From assembly GCA_003331875.1 (NCBI GenBank), contig QOQA01000018.1, forward strand, positions 1-34,268: DNA of 34,268 nt. Direction: 5' to 3'. This DNA is from Cryomorphaceae bacterium (GTDB lineage Bacteria; Bacteroidota; Bacteroidia; Flavobacteriales; Flavobacteriaceae). Below the pieces are notes generated by a model that saw nothing but the letters and a program-made list of their open reading frames with translations, was not told where the DNA came from and made no database searches. A program made the position numbers and the translations under genes. The stretch's first letter is position 1. Each line of letters opens with the position of its first letter. Below, in pieces: positions 9,986 through 19,582 of the stretch.

Positions 9986-11236
9986 GTGCTCTCTACAAAA
10001 GAAAATTTCTACATTAATAAAGAAGAAAAATTTTGTTCAAACACTTACCACCCTCTTCCAGTTGTTCTGTCAAAAGGAAAGGGTGTTTATGTATGGGATG
10101 TTCATGGAAAAAAGTATTTTGACTTTCTTTCCTCATACTCTGCTGTAAACCAAGGTCATTGCAATCAGAAAATTTTAAATGCTTTTCTCAAACAGTCAAA
10201 AAAACTAACTCTTACGTCTAGAGCTTTTTACAACAATGAACTAGGAAACTCACTTGAATATATAACATCTATTTTTGGATATGATAAGATGCTTCCGATG
10301 AATTCTGGAGCTGAAGCTGTTGAAGCCGCTTTAAAAATCTGTAGAAAATGGGGTTATGAGGTAAAAAAAGTTGAAAAAAATAAAGCAAAAATTATTGTTT
10401 GTGATGGAAATTTTCATGGCAGAACTACAACAGTTATTTCATTTTCATCGTGTCAAGAAAGCAAAAAAAATTTTGGACCACTAACCCTTGGGTTTGAAAT
10501 AATTGAATATAATAATGTTGAAAAATTAGAGAAAGCTCTTAAAAAAGATAAAAATATTGTGGGGTTTTTGGTTGAGCCAATTCAGGGTGAGGGTGGTGTT
10601 GTAGTTCCTGATGATGGATATTTAAAAATCTCTAAAAAATTGTGTGAAAAATATAATGTATTATTTATAGCAGATGAAATCCAAACAGGTATCTGCAGAA
10701 CTGGAAAAATGTTGGCATGTGACCATGAAGAGATAAAACCAGATATTGTTATTCTTGGGAAAGCACTTTCAGGTGGTTTTTACCCTGTATCAGGTGTCCT
10801 CGCTAATAAGAAAATAATGGGTGTACTTAAAGTTGGGCAACATGGTTCAACATTTGGTGGAAATCCGTTAGGCTCTGTAGTAGCGAAAGAATCCATAAAG
10901 TTTGCAGTTAATAACGATTTATCAAATAATGCAACAATCATGGGAGATTTGTTTAGATCCAATTTAGAAAAACTTCGAGTTAAGCATAAATTAATAAAAA
11001 AAGTGAGGGGAAAGGGTTTATTGAACGCCATTGTACTTGATTGTGAGGAGAGTTCTGAGATACCTTGGCAATTATCAATAAAAATGCGCAATAATGGAGT
11101 TTTGGCAAAACCAACACAAGGAAATAAGATAAGATTTGCACCTCCTCTTATCATAACTAAAAAACAAATATTGAAGGCAATTCAGTTAATTGATACAAGT
11201 TTTTCAGAGCTTAAATATGAATATTCAGATAAATAG
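9986..11236 (+). CDS. rocD: Ornithine--oxo-acid aminotransferase (GTG start)
   Basis: Class III PLP aminotransferase: PMNSGAEAVEAALKICRKWGYE, GNFHGRTTTVISFS, FIADEIQTGICRTGK, ILGKALSGGFYPVSGVLA, HGSTFGGNPLGSVVA. These match ornithine aminotransferase. Confidence 0.92.
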   Translation: MLSTKENFYINKEEKFCSNTYHPLPVVLSKGKGVYVWDVHGKKYFDFLSSYSAVNQGHCNQKILNAFLKQSKKLTLTSRAFYNNELGNSLEYITSIFGYDKMLPMNSGAEAVEAALKICRKWGYEVKKVEKNKAKIIVCDGNFHGRTTTVISFSSCQESKKNFGPLTLGFEIIEYNNVEKLEKALKKDKNIVGFLVEPIQGEGGVVVPDDGYLKISKKLCEKYNVLFIADEIQTGICRTGKMLACDHEEIKPDIVILGKALSGGFYPVSGVLANKKIMGVLKVGQHGSTFGGNPLGSVVAKESIKFAVNNDLSNNATIMGDLFRSNLEKLRVKHKLIKKVRGKGLLNAIVLDCEESSEIPWQLSIKMRNNGVLAKPTQGNKIRFAPPLIITKKQILKAIQLIDTSFSELKYEYSDK

Positions 11237-12131
11237 TGAAACATCATCTCTCAAAGAAGTTCTAATTGGTAACTCTTATAATTTTAAATCACCATTAAAT
11301 TTTAGAGATTTATATGACCCAACTTCTTTAATAAACTATTTAAAAGGAAGGTATCCTATAAAGTTTAGGTTACAGAATCAACTTTCAAAACTTAAAAAAA
11401 CATTAATTAAAAATGGTGTCATAGTTCATGAACTTGATATTGTCAATACAAATCAGATTTTTTCTAGAGATCTTGGATTTGTAATTGATGACAAGTTTTT
11501 TTTGTCATCAATTATTCCAGATAGAGAGCATGAATTGAAAGGATTAAAATCAATATTGAAAAATATCAATAATATAGTTAGGCTTCCAAAAAGTGCGCAT
11601 ATTGAGGGAGGTGATGTTGTAGTTGATAAGAATCATGTTTTTATCGGATACTACGGTAAAAATGACTACAAAAATCAAATTACTGCAAGAACCAATAAAA
11701 AAGCAATTAGAATTATAAGAGATAAATTGAAAAATAAAGAAATTTTTCCAATTGAATTAATAAAATCCTCCACAAAACCTACCATTAACGCTCTTCATCT
11801 TGATTGCTGTTTTCAGCCAGTTTCCAAAAACAAAGCTGTAATATGTAAAGAAGCTTTTGCCAATAAAATTGAACTTAATTTTTTAATCTCATATTTTGGA
11901 GAACAAAATATTTTTGAGGTAACACTTAAAGAAATGTCAAGGCTTTACTGTAATTTCTTTTCAATAAATGAAAATACCGTTATAACTGACAAAAGATTTA
12001 CAAGATTAATTAGATGGTTTGATGAAATTGGAATGAAAGTTGAAAAGATTGACTTCTCAGAAATATCTAAACTTGGTGGTCTATTCAGGTGTTGTACATT
12101 ACCCCTCAAAAGAGAAAAAAATAAAAAATAA
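11217..12131 (+). CDS. Amidinotransferase/arginine deiminase-superfamily hydrolase (CtlX/DDAH-like)
   Basis: RDLGFVIDDKFFLSS, HIEGGDVVVDKNHVFIGY, ALHLDCCFQPVSKNKAVICKEAF and C-terminal GGLFRCCTLPLKRE with the expected catalytic Cys. Start likely ATG at 11217, overlapping rocD by 20 nt. Confidence 0.8.
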   Translation: MNIQINSETSSLKEVLIGNSYNFKSPLNFRDLYDPTSLINYLKGRYPIKFRLQNQLSKLKKTLIKNGVIVHELDIVNTNQIFSRDLGFVIDDKFFLSSIIPDREHELKGLKSILKNINNIVRLPKSAHIEGGDVVVDKNHVFIGYYGKNDYKNQITARTNKKAIRIIRDKLKNKEIFPIELIKSSTKPTINALHLDCCFQPVSKNKAVICKEAFANKIELNFLISYFGEQNIFEVTLKEMSRLYCNFFSINENTVITDKRFTRLIRWFDEIGMKVEKIDFSEISKLGGLFRCCTLPLKREKNKK

Positions 12132-12164
12132 AAGTTTGGCTTGTTTATTGATGTTACTTTTTTT

Positions 12165-12818
12165 GTGAAATATGTATTTTTATTCTTATCTTTTTTTGTT
12201 TATTCACAGCAACTTACATTACAAGACACAGGTGTTAATTTAGAATTTATAAAAAGAGAGTTATCTGCCCCATACCAGTCAAATACTGTAATTATCACAG
12301 GTAATAAATATTATTTTAAAAAATCCATTAATGCAACCTTAAAGTTATCAAATAACGAATCACCTGTTAATGTTGTTACTAATTATAATTTACTAGAACA
12401 GACCTTTGATGTTTTTGATGGAAGTGAGACTCTAAAGTTATTACCTAATAAAATTAAAAAGGTTATATTTCCAGATAAAGAGTTTGTTTCAATAGATAAT
12501 AAATTTTATGAAGCAATTGAGGTTAATGACAATTTTTCACTGCTTGCTGATACATACTTAGAGATATATTTTCCCGAGTATACGCCTGGGATTCAAGATA
12601 AACCTGATCCAAAATACAGGAAAAAGAACTCCGTCCTGTTGTACTACAAAGACAGGTTCAATTATGTAGAAAGAAGAAAAAGTTTTTTGATATCTATGTT
12701 CAATAAAAATATGGCAAAAGAAATCAATACTTTCATGAAAAAAAACAAGATTTCCCCACGTGATAATGATGAACTAAAATCTTTGTTTGTTGAATTTCAC
12801 TCTTCGCTAAACAGATAG
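12165..12818 (+). CDS. Hypothetical secreted protein
   Basis: GTG start at 12165 gives MKYVFLFLSFFVYSQQ, a good signal peptide. The ORF track uses TTG at 12141. No family recognised. Confidence 0.6.
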   Translation: MKYVFLFLSFFVYSQQLTLQDTGVNLEFIKRELSAPYQSNTVIITGNKYYFKKSINATLKLSNNESPVNVVTNYNLLEQTFDVFDGSETLKLLPNKIKKVIFPDKEFVSIDNKFYEAIEVNDNFSLLADTYLEIYFPEYTPGIQDKPDPKYRKKNSVLLYYKDRFNYVERRKSFLISMFNKNMAKEINTFMKKNKISPRDNDELKSLFVEFHSSLNR

Positions 12819-13421
12819 GTCTAAAAATAATTTAGCTCTTCGAGATACCTCTTTCCAGTCATTATTTTCAATCAATTTATTTTCAGCAATCCAAGACCCT
12901 CCAATTCCAATAATATCATCAGATTTCGCATATTTTGCAAAGTTATTCTGGGTAATACCACCAAGAACAACGTATTTTAAATTCAAGTGTTTAAATGGAC
13001 TATTTATTCTGTTTAAATAATCTACTCCACCTAAGTTTTCGGCAGGGAAAAACTTGAGTTTATTAATTCCATATTTGATAACAGTTGAAATATCTGTAGG
13101 TGTTGAGATTCCTGGAATAAAATTAAAATCCAAATCTGTGGATTTTTTAATAATTTGAGTATCAGTTGATGGTGATAGTCCAAAGTTTGCCCCCACATCT
13201 TGTGCAAAAATAAGATCCTCAACAGATAAAATTGTACCTATTCCTATATTCAAAGGAATTTGTGAATTAACTATTTTTTCAATAGATTTTTTTGAGGCAA
13301 AAGTTCTCAAAGCAATTTCTATATTTCTAATTCCAGAATCATATAAGCATTTGGCTAAATCAATTGCTTTTTTTTGATCGTGAATTACTAAAACTGGTAG
13401 TATCTTATTATCAATAAACAT
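12807..13421 (-). CDS. 2-dehydro-3-deoxy-6-phosphogluconate/galactonate-type class I aldolase
   Basis: GIGTILSVEDL, FIPGISTPTDI, Schiff-base Lys motif KLKFFPAENLGGV, VLGGIT and GIGGSWIA match the Eda family. Confidence 0.92.
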   Translation of the reverse strand: MFIDNKILPVLVIHDQKKAIDLAKCLYDSGIRNIEIALRTFASKKSIEKIVNSQIPLNIGIGTILSVEDLIFAQDVGANFGLSPSTDTQIIKKSTDLDFNFIPGISTPTDISTVIKYGINKLKFFPAENLGGVDYLNRINSPFKHLNLKYVVLGGITQNNFAKYAKSDDIIGIGGSWIAENKLIENNDWKEVSRRAKLFLDLSV

Positions 13422-14379
13422 TGTTATTTCTGAAGTTCTTTATTTCTAAGTCAGTAAATTTATTAATATCTCCTTTAAATGTATGTGCAATAGCAAATGA
13501 AGATGCAGCAAATGATATAATTTTTTCAATATCCCACCCAGAGATGACACCATGCATGGTAGCTCCAAGAAAAGAATCACCAGCTCCTACTCTGTCAATT
13601 TGATTGACTTCATATATTTCACTTCTATAATTATGAGATTCATAGCTTATGAGTGAAGCTAAATTATTTTCTTTACGTATTGTCATAGCAATCAGAGGGA
13701 TTTTGTAAATTTTTAAAATTTCACTTACAGTTTTCTCTGTTTCATCAAAAATAGTATCACTATTAGAATTAATGTCTAATTTTAAAATTTCTCTTATTGT
13801 ATTTGTGTTAGTAAATAAAAAATCAATGCTATTTAGTATTTTTTGAGTAAATACTCTACATTCACTCATAGACCATAAATTTTTTCTAAAATTTATATCA
13901 TAAATAATTTTAATATTATTACTTTTTGCGAGTTTTATCATGTTCAATATATTATCCTGACATTCGGATGATAAAGCTGGTGTAACACCCGAAATCAAAA
14001 GGTATTTTGTTTCTTCAAAAAAACTCAAAAGATGGTCTTTTGAAATTGTGTAAAGTGAAAAACTACTATTTGCCCGGTCATATGAAATTTTAGTGGGTTT
14101 GTTATTTTTGCCTGGTATTGTGTAATAAACACCCAATCTATTTTTATCAAAATTAAGGCAACAATCTATATTGAATGATTTTAGAAATGACTCTACATTT
14201 TTGCCCATAAAGTTATCTGGAAAAGACGATAAAAATTTACAATTATGTCCTCTTTGTCCTAAAAATGCAAGAGCATTAGCCTCACACCCACCATATCCAA
14301 TTGAATATGTATTTTTTAAGGATTCACTATCGGACGAAATTCTTAACATTATTTCGCCATAAGCAAGAATTTTATCCAT
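13411..14379 (-). CDS. 2-dehydro-3-deoxy-sugar-acid kinase, PfkB family (KdgK-like)
   Basis: GEIMLRIS start, GGCEANALAFLGQRG, and catalytic QIDRVGAGDSFLGATMHG. Confidence 0.88.
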   Translation of the reverse strand: MDKILAYGEIMLRISSDSESLKNTYSIGYGGCEANALAFLGQRGHNCKFLSSFPDNFMGKNVESFLKSFNIDCCLNFDKNRLGVYYTIPGKNNKPTKISYDRANSSFSLYTISKDHLLSFFEETKYLLISGVTPALSSECQDNILNMIKLAKSNNIKIIYDINFRKNLWSMSECRVFTQKILNSIDFLFTNTNTIREILKLDINSNSDTIFDETEKTVSEILKIYKIPLIAMTIRKENNLASLISYESHNYRSEIYEVNQIDRVGAGDSFLGATMHGVISGWDIEKIISFAASSFAIAHTFKGDINKFTDLEIKNFRNNNVY

Positions 14380-15380
14380 TATACTAAATTTCCTAGTCCA
14401 AGAACTATAGCAGATATTATCAAAACAACAAGCCCAGCAAGAAGCTTATTGAATGGTCCTTTAGCATTTTTCCATTCTCCAGCCCTGTATGCCCAAAAAT
14501 TACTAATTATTAAAGATAAACCTAGAAGAATTGGCCAGCCAATAACTGGTCCGATTTCACCTAACAGAGCTGCTCCTTGTCCATAAACACCAAGTGCCGC
14601 AAACCAACAAAAACCTGCTATAATTGCCCACTTATATGCATTTAATGATTTCTCTATACTGAAAGTCTTCCATGAATTATTTCTAATGAGCAAAAAGACA
14701 GAGTATCCAAAGTTCATCAAAAAAGCTCCCCAGAGTACCACAACCCAAGCTGCCAAGCTAGAATTTCTTGGAATTACCCCGAATTCAATTGCTGTTTGTG
14801 CAACTGGTGCAGCATTTGCAAATCCTACATTAAGTAAGGATGATAACAAACCACATGTAACAGCAATTAAAATTCCTTTGGTAATATTTTTAGACTTATT
14901 TGAGGTTTCAATTAATTTATCTCTGTCTATTCCTGCCTTTGCGGTTATAGCTACTCCAATTAGTGAAATGAATAAACCAGCTATTATGTAAGGAAATGAT
15001 GGTTGAGATGTCGCATTTTCAATTTGAAATAATGGAATAAGACTACCGGCTGATCCAGCGAGCCCCATAACAATACCCATAGTTAATGATAAACCTATAT
15101 ATGGAACACTAACACCAAACATAATACCCCCAACTCCCCAAGCAAAACCTAAAGCCATCGCCCAGAAAATTGCGTCACGAGGAGAACTCGATATTATCTC
15201 AAGTAGATCAGGAATTGCAATGTATGCCCATATCATAGGAAATAATATCATTGCAACTAAAACATGAATGACCCACCATGATTCCCATGACATTGGATTC
15301 ATGTATTTCATTCCTAAACCAAAAGTTCCCTGAAAGAAACTGGCAAAAATTAAAAGTAAAAAAGGTAAAAATAATTCCAT
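14379..15380 (-). CDS. RhaT-like (L-rhamnose/H+ symporter family) transporter
   Basis: 10-TM protein with ASFFQGTFGLGMKYMNPMSWESWW, ALGFAWGVGGIMFGVSVPYIGLSLTMGI and GFCWFAALGVYGQGAALLGEIGPVIGWPI, typical of RhaT. Confidence 0.85.
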   Translation of the reverse strand: MELFLPFLLLIFASFFQGTFGLGMKYMNPMSWESWWVIHVLVAMILFPMIWAYIAIPDLLEIISSSPRDAIFWAMALGFAWGVGGIMFGVSVPYIGLSLTMGIVMGLAGSAGSLIPLFQIENATSQPSFPYIIAGLFISLIGVAITAKAGIDRDKLIETSNKSKNITKGILIAVTCGLLSSLLNVGFANAAPVAQTAIEFGVIPRNSSLAAWVVVLWGAFLMNFGYSVFLLIRNNSWKTFSIEKSLNAYKWAIIAGFCWFAALGVYGQGAALLGEIGPVIGWPILLGLSLIISNFWAYRAGEWKNAKGPFNKLLAGLVVLIISAIVLGLGNLV

Positions 15381-15382
15381 AA

Positions 15383-16825
15383 TTATTGTTTTGTTATAGT
15401 TATACGTTTTTTAATTAAGTAATCATCAAGTGCAAGCTCAGAGCAATCATGACCAACTCCACTTTCCTTAATTCCACCATGTGGAAGATAAATATCATAC
15501 TTAATACCATTTATTTGAACTTCTCCAAAATCAAGCTCATTAATAAAGCGATTTATTCTTTCTTTATTTTTTGTAAATAAGTAGGATGCTAAACCATATT
15601 TAGTATTGTTCGCAGATTTAATAACATCATCTTCTGTTTTAAAAGAAATTAGTGAAGCAACAGGACCAAAAATCTCTTCATGGAAAATATTCATTTTTTC
15701 AGTTACGCCGCTAATTACCGTAGGTTGTATCCAATTCCCAACATTCAATTTATCTAGCGATTTTCCACCATACTGAAGTTTTGCACCATCATCAATTGTC
15801 TCTTTAATTAATCCCAAAACTCTTTCTTTTGATTTGTTTGTGATCATTGGACCAATTTCATAATCCAGTTGTTTATTGAAACCTGTTTTCAATTGCTTTG
15901 CTTTAGAAATCATTTTATCCATAAACTCGTCGAAAATTTTCTCTTGAATAAAAAAACGATTAGCTGCAACGCATATTTGACCACAATTTCCAAATTTTAT
16001 AGCCGCACCAATATTTGATGCTAGTTCAATATCTGCATCATCAAAAACAATAAATGGTGCATTTCCACCGAGTTCCATGCTGTATTTTTTTATAGATGTT
16101 GATGAATCAGAGATAACTCTTTTGGCAGTTTCAGTTGACCCAATCATTGTAATTAATTTTGGTAAAGTACTCTTTGATAAAGTTGTAGCAACCTCACTTG
16201 GTTCTCCACATAAAATATTCACAACCCCTCTTGGAAAATTAATTTCATGAAGAATTTCACCAATAATATATAACGATACTGGAGATAACTCTGAGGGCTT
16301 TAAAATAATACTACATCCAGATGCAAGAGCTGGACCTAGCTTAAATCCAGCATTAAGCAATGGAAAATTCCAAGCCAAATATGCAACTACAACCCCAATT
16401 GGCTTTGAAACTAAATGATGGCTGTGAGTTCCATCAGGATCAATAATTTCTTTATCCTTTTGATAATCTTCTATAATATCTGAGTAGTATTTTAAACTGT
16501 TAGTGATTGATTCTACATCCTCCGCAGTTGCGTTGTATGGTTTTCCCATTTCATAGGAAATTGATTTTCTTAAAATCTCTTCTTTTTCTAAAATTTTATC
16601 TCTCAATATGAGCATCCACTCTTTTCTTTTCTTAACGGGTGTTTTTGACCAAGTATCAAATCCTTGCTCTGCTGATTTCAAAGCTCGTTCAGAATCCAAA
16701 CTATTTGCCCATGAAAGTGTAGCAATCCTCTCATCATTTAAAGGACTGTAAATTTCTTTTGTTACATTATTTACAGAGGAAACTAGTTCTCCCTCAATAT
16801 ACATTTTAAGTTGTCCAAAATTCAT
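15383..16825 (-). CDS. NAD(P)-dependent aldehyde dehydrogenase
   Basis: WNFPLLNAGFKLGPALASGCSIILKPSELSP, MELGGNAPFIVFDDAD (general base Glu), FGNCGQICVAANRFF (catalytic Cys), EEIFGPVASLISF. Confidence 0.93.
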   Translation of the reverse strand: MNFGQLKMYIEGELVSSVNNVTKEIYSPLNDERIATLSWANSLDSERALKSAEQGFDTWSKTPVKKRKEWMLILRDKILEKEEILRKSISYEMGKPYNATAEDVESITNSLKYYSDIIEDYQKDKEIIDPDGTHSHHLVSKPIGVVVAYLAWNFPLLNAGFKLGPALASGCSIILKPSELSPVSLYIIGEILHEINFPRGVVNILCGEPSEVATTLSKSTLPKLITMIGSTETAKRVISDSSTSIKKYSMELGGNAPFIVFDDADIELASNIGAAIKFGNCGQICVAANRFFIQEKIFDEFMDKMISKAKQLKTGFNKQLDYEIGPMITNKSKERVLGLIKETIDDGAKLQYGGKSLDKLNVGNWIQPTVISGVTEKMNIFHEEIFGPVASLISFKTEDDVIKSANNTKYGLASYLFTKNKERINRFINELDFGEVQINGIKYDIYLPHGGIKESGVGHDCSELALDDYLIKKRITITKQ

Positions 16826-16827
16826 CT

Positions 16828-17955
16828 TTAAATTTTAATTTCATTTAAATAATTCTCATCAACATCAATCCCTAAACCAGGAAGTGTATTAGTCTTTATA
16901 TATCCATCTTTCATCAAGATATTATTTTTTATAATATTTTCTCGAATTTTATTTTCAGTTCTATCGTATTCAATGTATGCATCATCTTGATAGAGTCTTC
17001 CTGGTATGGGTTCAAGATTTGATATGAAATTAATTGCTGCAAAAAATGCAATTCCTGAACCCCATGTGTGAGGAATTACTTTCACACCTTTTGTAGATGA
17101 AAGTGACGTTATACGTTTTGCTTCAGTCAAACCACCACAGGAACAAATATCCATTTGCAAAAAATCAATACATTTTTTATCCAAAAGCTTCTGAAAACCA
17201 TATCTCAAATATTCACATTCTCCAGCTGCAACTGGTATTTGGGACTTCGCCTTGAAATCTGAATATTGATCATAGAATTCAGGTGACAGTGGCTCTTCAA
17301 ACCATTTGATTTCCATGTTTTCCAATCGTTTTGAAAGTTTTAAAGCCTCATCATATGAATATGCGTGATTGGCATCAATCATAAGCTCAATATCAAAACC
17401 AATTGCATTTCTGACTGCTTTTACATTTTTTTCATCATCATCTATATTTAATCCAACTTTCATTTTGATTGACTTGAAACCATCATTTACATATCCAATA
17501 GCTTCATCACATAAATTTTGGATGAGGGTTTTAGAATCTGAAAAATAAAGACCAGTTGCATAGGGTCTTATTTTTTCTCTGTAAGAACCACCTAAAAGGG
17601 TAGAAACAGGTAATTTATGGTACTTTCCTTTAATATCCCATATTGCAACATCAATTGCACTAATTGAAGAGAGAAAAACCCCTGATCTACCATAATCATG
17701 AACTCTTCGAAATAGCGTCGACCAAATCACATCAGATTCCAATGGATTCATTCCAATTATATTCTGCTTTATATAATCAATGCATTCTTTAACAACTGGT
17801 GCAGGTCCATATGCTTCTCCCCATCCAATTAATCCATTGTCACAAATAATTTTAACAATACAAATTTTTCGATTACTATATTCCCATTGCGAAAAGAAAA
17901 ACTCTTTTTCAAGCTCCTCAGTTAAAACATATGGAATTATCTCAGATATTTTCAT
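16828..17955 (-). CDS. Enolase-superfamily (mandelate racemase/MLE group) sugar-acid dehydratase or cycloisomerase
   Basis: KMKVG (KxK), metal ligands in LMIDANHAY, KWFEEPLSPE and AAGECEY, LQMDICSCGGLTEAKRI, and VIPHTWGSGIAFFAA (His of the D-H dyad). Confidence 0.9.
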   Translation of the reverse strand: MKISEIIPYVLTEELEKEFFFSQWEYSNRKICIVKIICDNGLIGWGEAYGPAPVVKECIDYIKQNIIGMNPLESDVIWSTLFRRVHDYGRSGVFLSSISAIDVAIWDIKGKYHKLPVSTLLGGSYREKIRPYATGLYFSDSKTLIQNLCDEAIGYVNDGFKSIKMKVGLNIDDDEKNVKAVRNAIGFDIELMIDANHAYSYDEALKLSKRLENMEIKWFEEPLSPEFYDQYSDFKAKSQIPVAAGECEYLRYGFQKLLDKKCIDFLQMDICSCGGLTEAKRITSLSSTKGVKVIPHTWGSGIAFFAAINFISNLEPIPGRLYQDDAYIEYDRTENKIRENIIKNNILMKDGYIKTNTLPGLGIDVDENYLNEIKI

Positions 17956-17956
17956 T

Positions 17957-19582
17957 TTAAAACCCTTGCCAGAGACCTTTTGAATCTCCTTTAATATAAT
18001 CTATATTAATTCTACCTTTTTTTGAATCTGGAATTAACCAATATAAATTATCGAATATATAGTTAGACCCTACTAAGTCGTTAGCCTGTAAATGACTATG
18101 TAATGATATATTGCCTCTTTTCTTATATACCATATATTCAGGAATCAAAATATTATTTTTTGGTTGTATCAAAACTTCTTTGGGCCAATGGTTTTTTTTA
18201 AAAATATTGTTTTCAAAAAAAACATTTTCAATTTCTGACCCTCCACCAGGGTCAGGCTTATACTGATCACCCAAAACCATTACAGGATCATTCTCAAAAT
18301 AAAAAACGTTATTAGCCACAAAAACTCCGCTTGATGCTTTATCAACAGCTATCTTTGGAATAATATCTTTACTAACATATACTTTATTTCCGTAAATATA
18401 AGAGTTAAAAGGCCCGTTTCTTTCTTGTCCACGTCCTATGTAACCACTCAACCAAAAAGTTTTTCCCTCTTGAAATGCACCATTTTCTCCCTTTACTCTG
18501 TGGCCATCATTAATACTTACATTGTATCTGTATGAACAATTGTAATTGTTTCCCAAAATTTCAATAAAACCACCTGCATTATTTCTGCTCAAGTTTCTTT
18601 CAACAATCACATCATTACAGTTAAAATCAATATGACATCCTGCGGAATCTGCAGGACCATTAGCATTTTGAAATTTATTTCCATAAATGACAGCATAGGA
18701 GGTTCCCCATGTCCAAAGTCCACTACCCCTTCCCCATTTTCTACTATCGTCAAATGAACCAGAATAGTTGATGTCATTTCCTTTAGCAAATAAATTTCTG
18801 GTACTGTTAAAAACCATTCCAGGTCCACCTGTTCGTAAAACAGTATTATCAAATACTTGAAGGTTTTTGAACTGTTTTTCTCTTTTTCCAATAAAACGAA
18901 TGGCAGTATGAGATATGTTTTTGAATTGAGAGTTATTAATTGATATGTTCTCCAAATTTCCAGATTCTGAAAGATTTAATACTCGAATTCCCCATCCATA
19001 ACTTTTGGTTCCGTTTGGTGTACGAACTTCACTTTCATTTCTTTCATAACCAGGATCTTCATAAAAAATATCTCTAATAATTACTGAGGATACAGTTAAG
19101 CTGTCATGCACTTTGTTATTAGTAACTAAATATAAAATCCCTACCCTTAAATCAGTTTTTAATTTTTTGTGCAAAAATTCATTCGCACCACCACCATCTG
19201 CAGTAATTTCAAGATTCCTAATTTTTATGTTTGATGAGTTTTCTATAAAAATAGATGCTATTTTGCCTTTTGAATTTATCGTAGGCAACTTAGTATTTCC
19301 ATCAATTTTATAATTAGATATTTCAATTCCATCTTCATTTATCAGATCAATTGTGTTTAGAAAAGTTGAGCCGTTGGCCAATAATATTTTATCACCATTT
19401 GATAAATTAATATTATTTAAAAAATCAAGACTTTTAAAAGGTTTTTCTTTTGTTCCAAGATTTGAATTATCCCCTGTTACTGAGTTGAAGTGATAACTAT
19501 ATCCAGCATCATTTTTATCTCCGTATTGAATTTGAGAGCATGAGCTAAAGACTAAAGCAATAATTAATAAAAGCCTTTTCAT
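17957..19582 (-). CDS. Right-handed parallel beta-helix lipoprotein, candidate carbohydrate-active enzyme
   Basis: Lipobox LVFSSC at the N-terminus. Repeated NIxIxNxxF-type coils. Shares block DSRKWGRGSGLWTW...GPADSAGCHIDFNC...NLSRNNAGGFIEILG with the neighbouring gene. Confidence 0.8.
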   Translation of the reverse strand: MKRLLLIIALVFSSCSQIQYGDKNDAGYSYHFNSVTGDNSNLGTKEKPFKSLDFLNNINLSNGDKILLANGSTFLNTIDLINEDGIEISNYKIDGNTKLPTINSKGKIASIFIENSSNIKIRNLEITADGGGANEFLHKKLKTDLRVGILYLVTNNKVHDSLTVSSVIIRDIFYEDPGYERNESEVRTPNGTKSYGWGIRVLNLSESGNLENISINNSQFKNISHTAIRFIGKREKQFKNLQVFDNTVLRTGGPGMVFNSTRNLFAKGNDINYSGSFDDSRKWGRGSGLWTWGTSYAVIYGNKFQNANGPADSAGCHIDFNCNDVIVERNLSRNNAGGFIEILGNNYNCSYRYNVSINDGHRVKGENGAFQEGKTFWLSGYIGRGQERNGPFNSYIYGNKVYVSKDIIPKIAVDKASSGVFVANNVFYFENDPVMVLGDQYKPDPGGGSEIENVFFENNIFKKNHWPKEVLIQPKNNILIPEYMVYKKRGNISLHSHLQANDLVGSNYIFDNLYWLIPDSKKGRINIDYIKGDSKGLWQGF

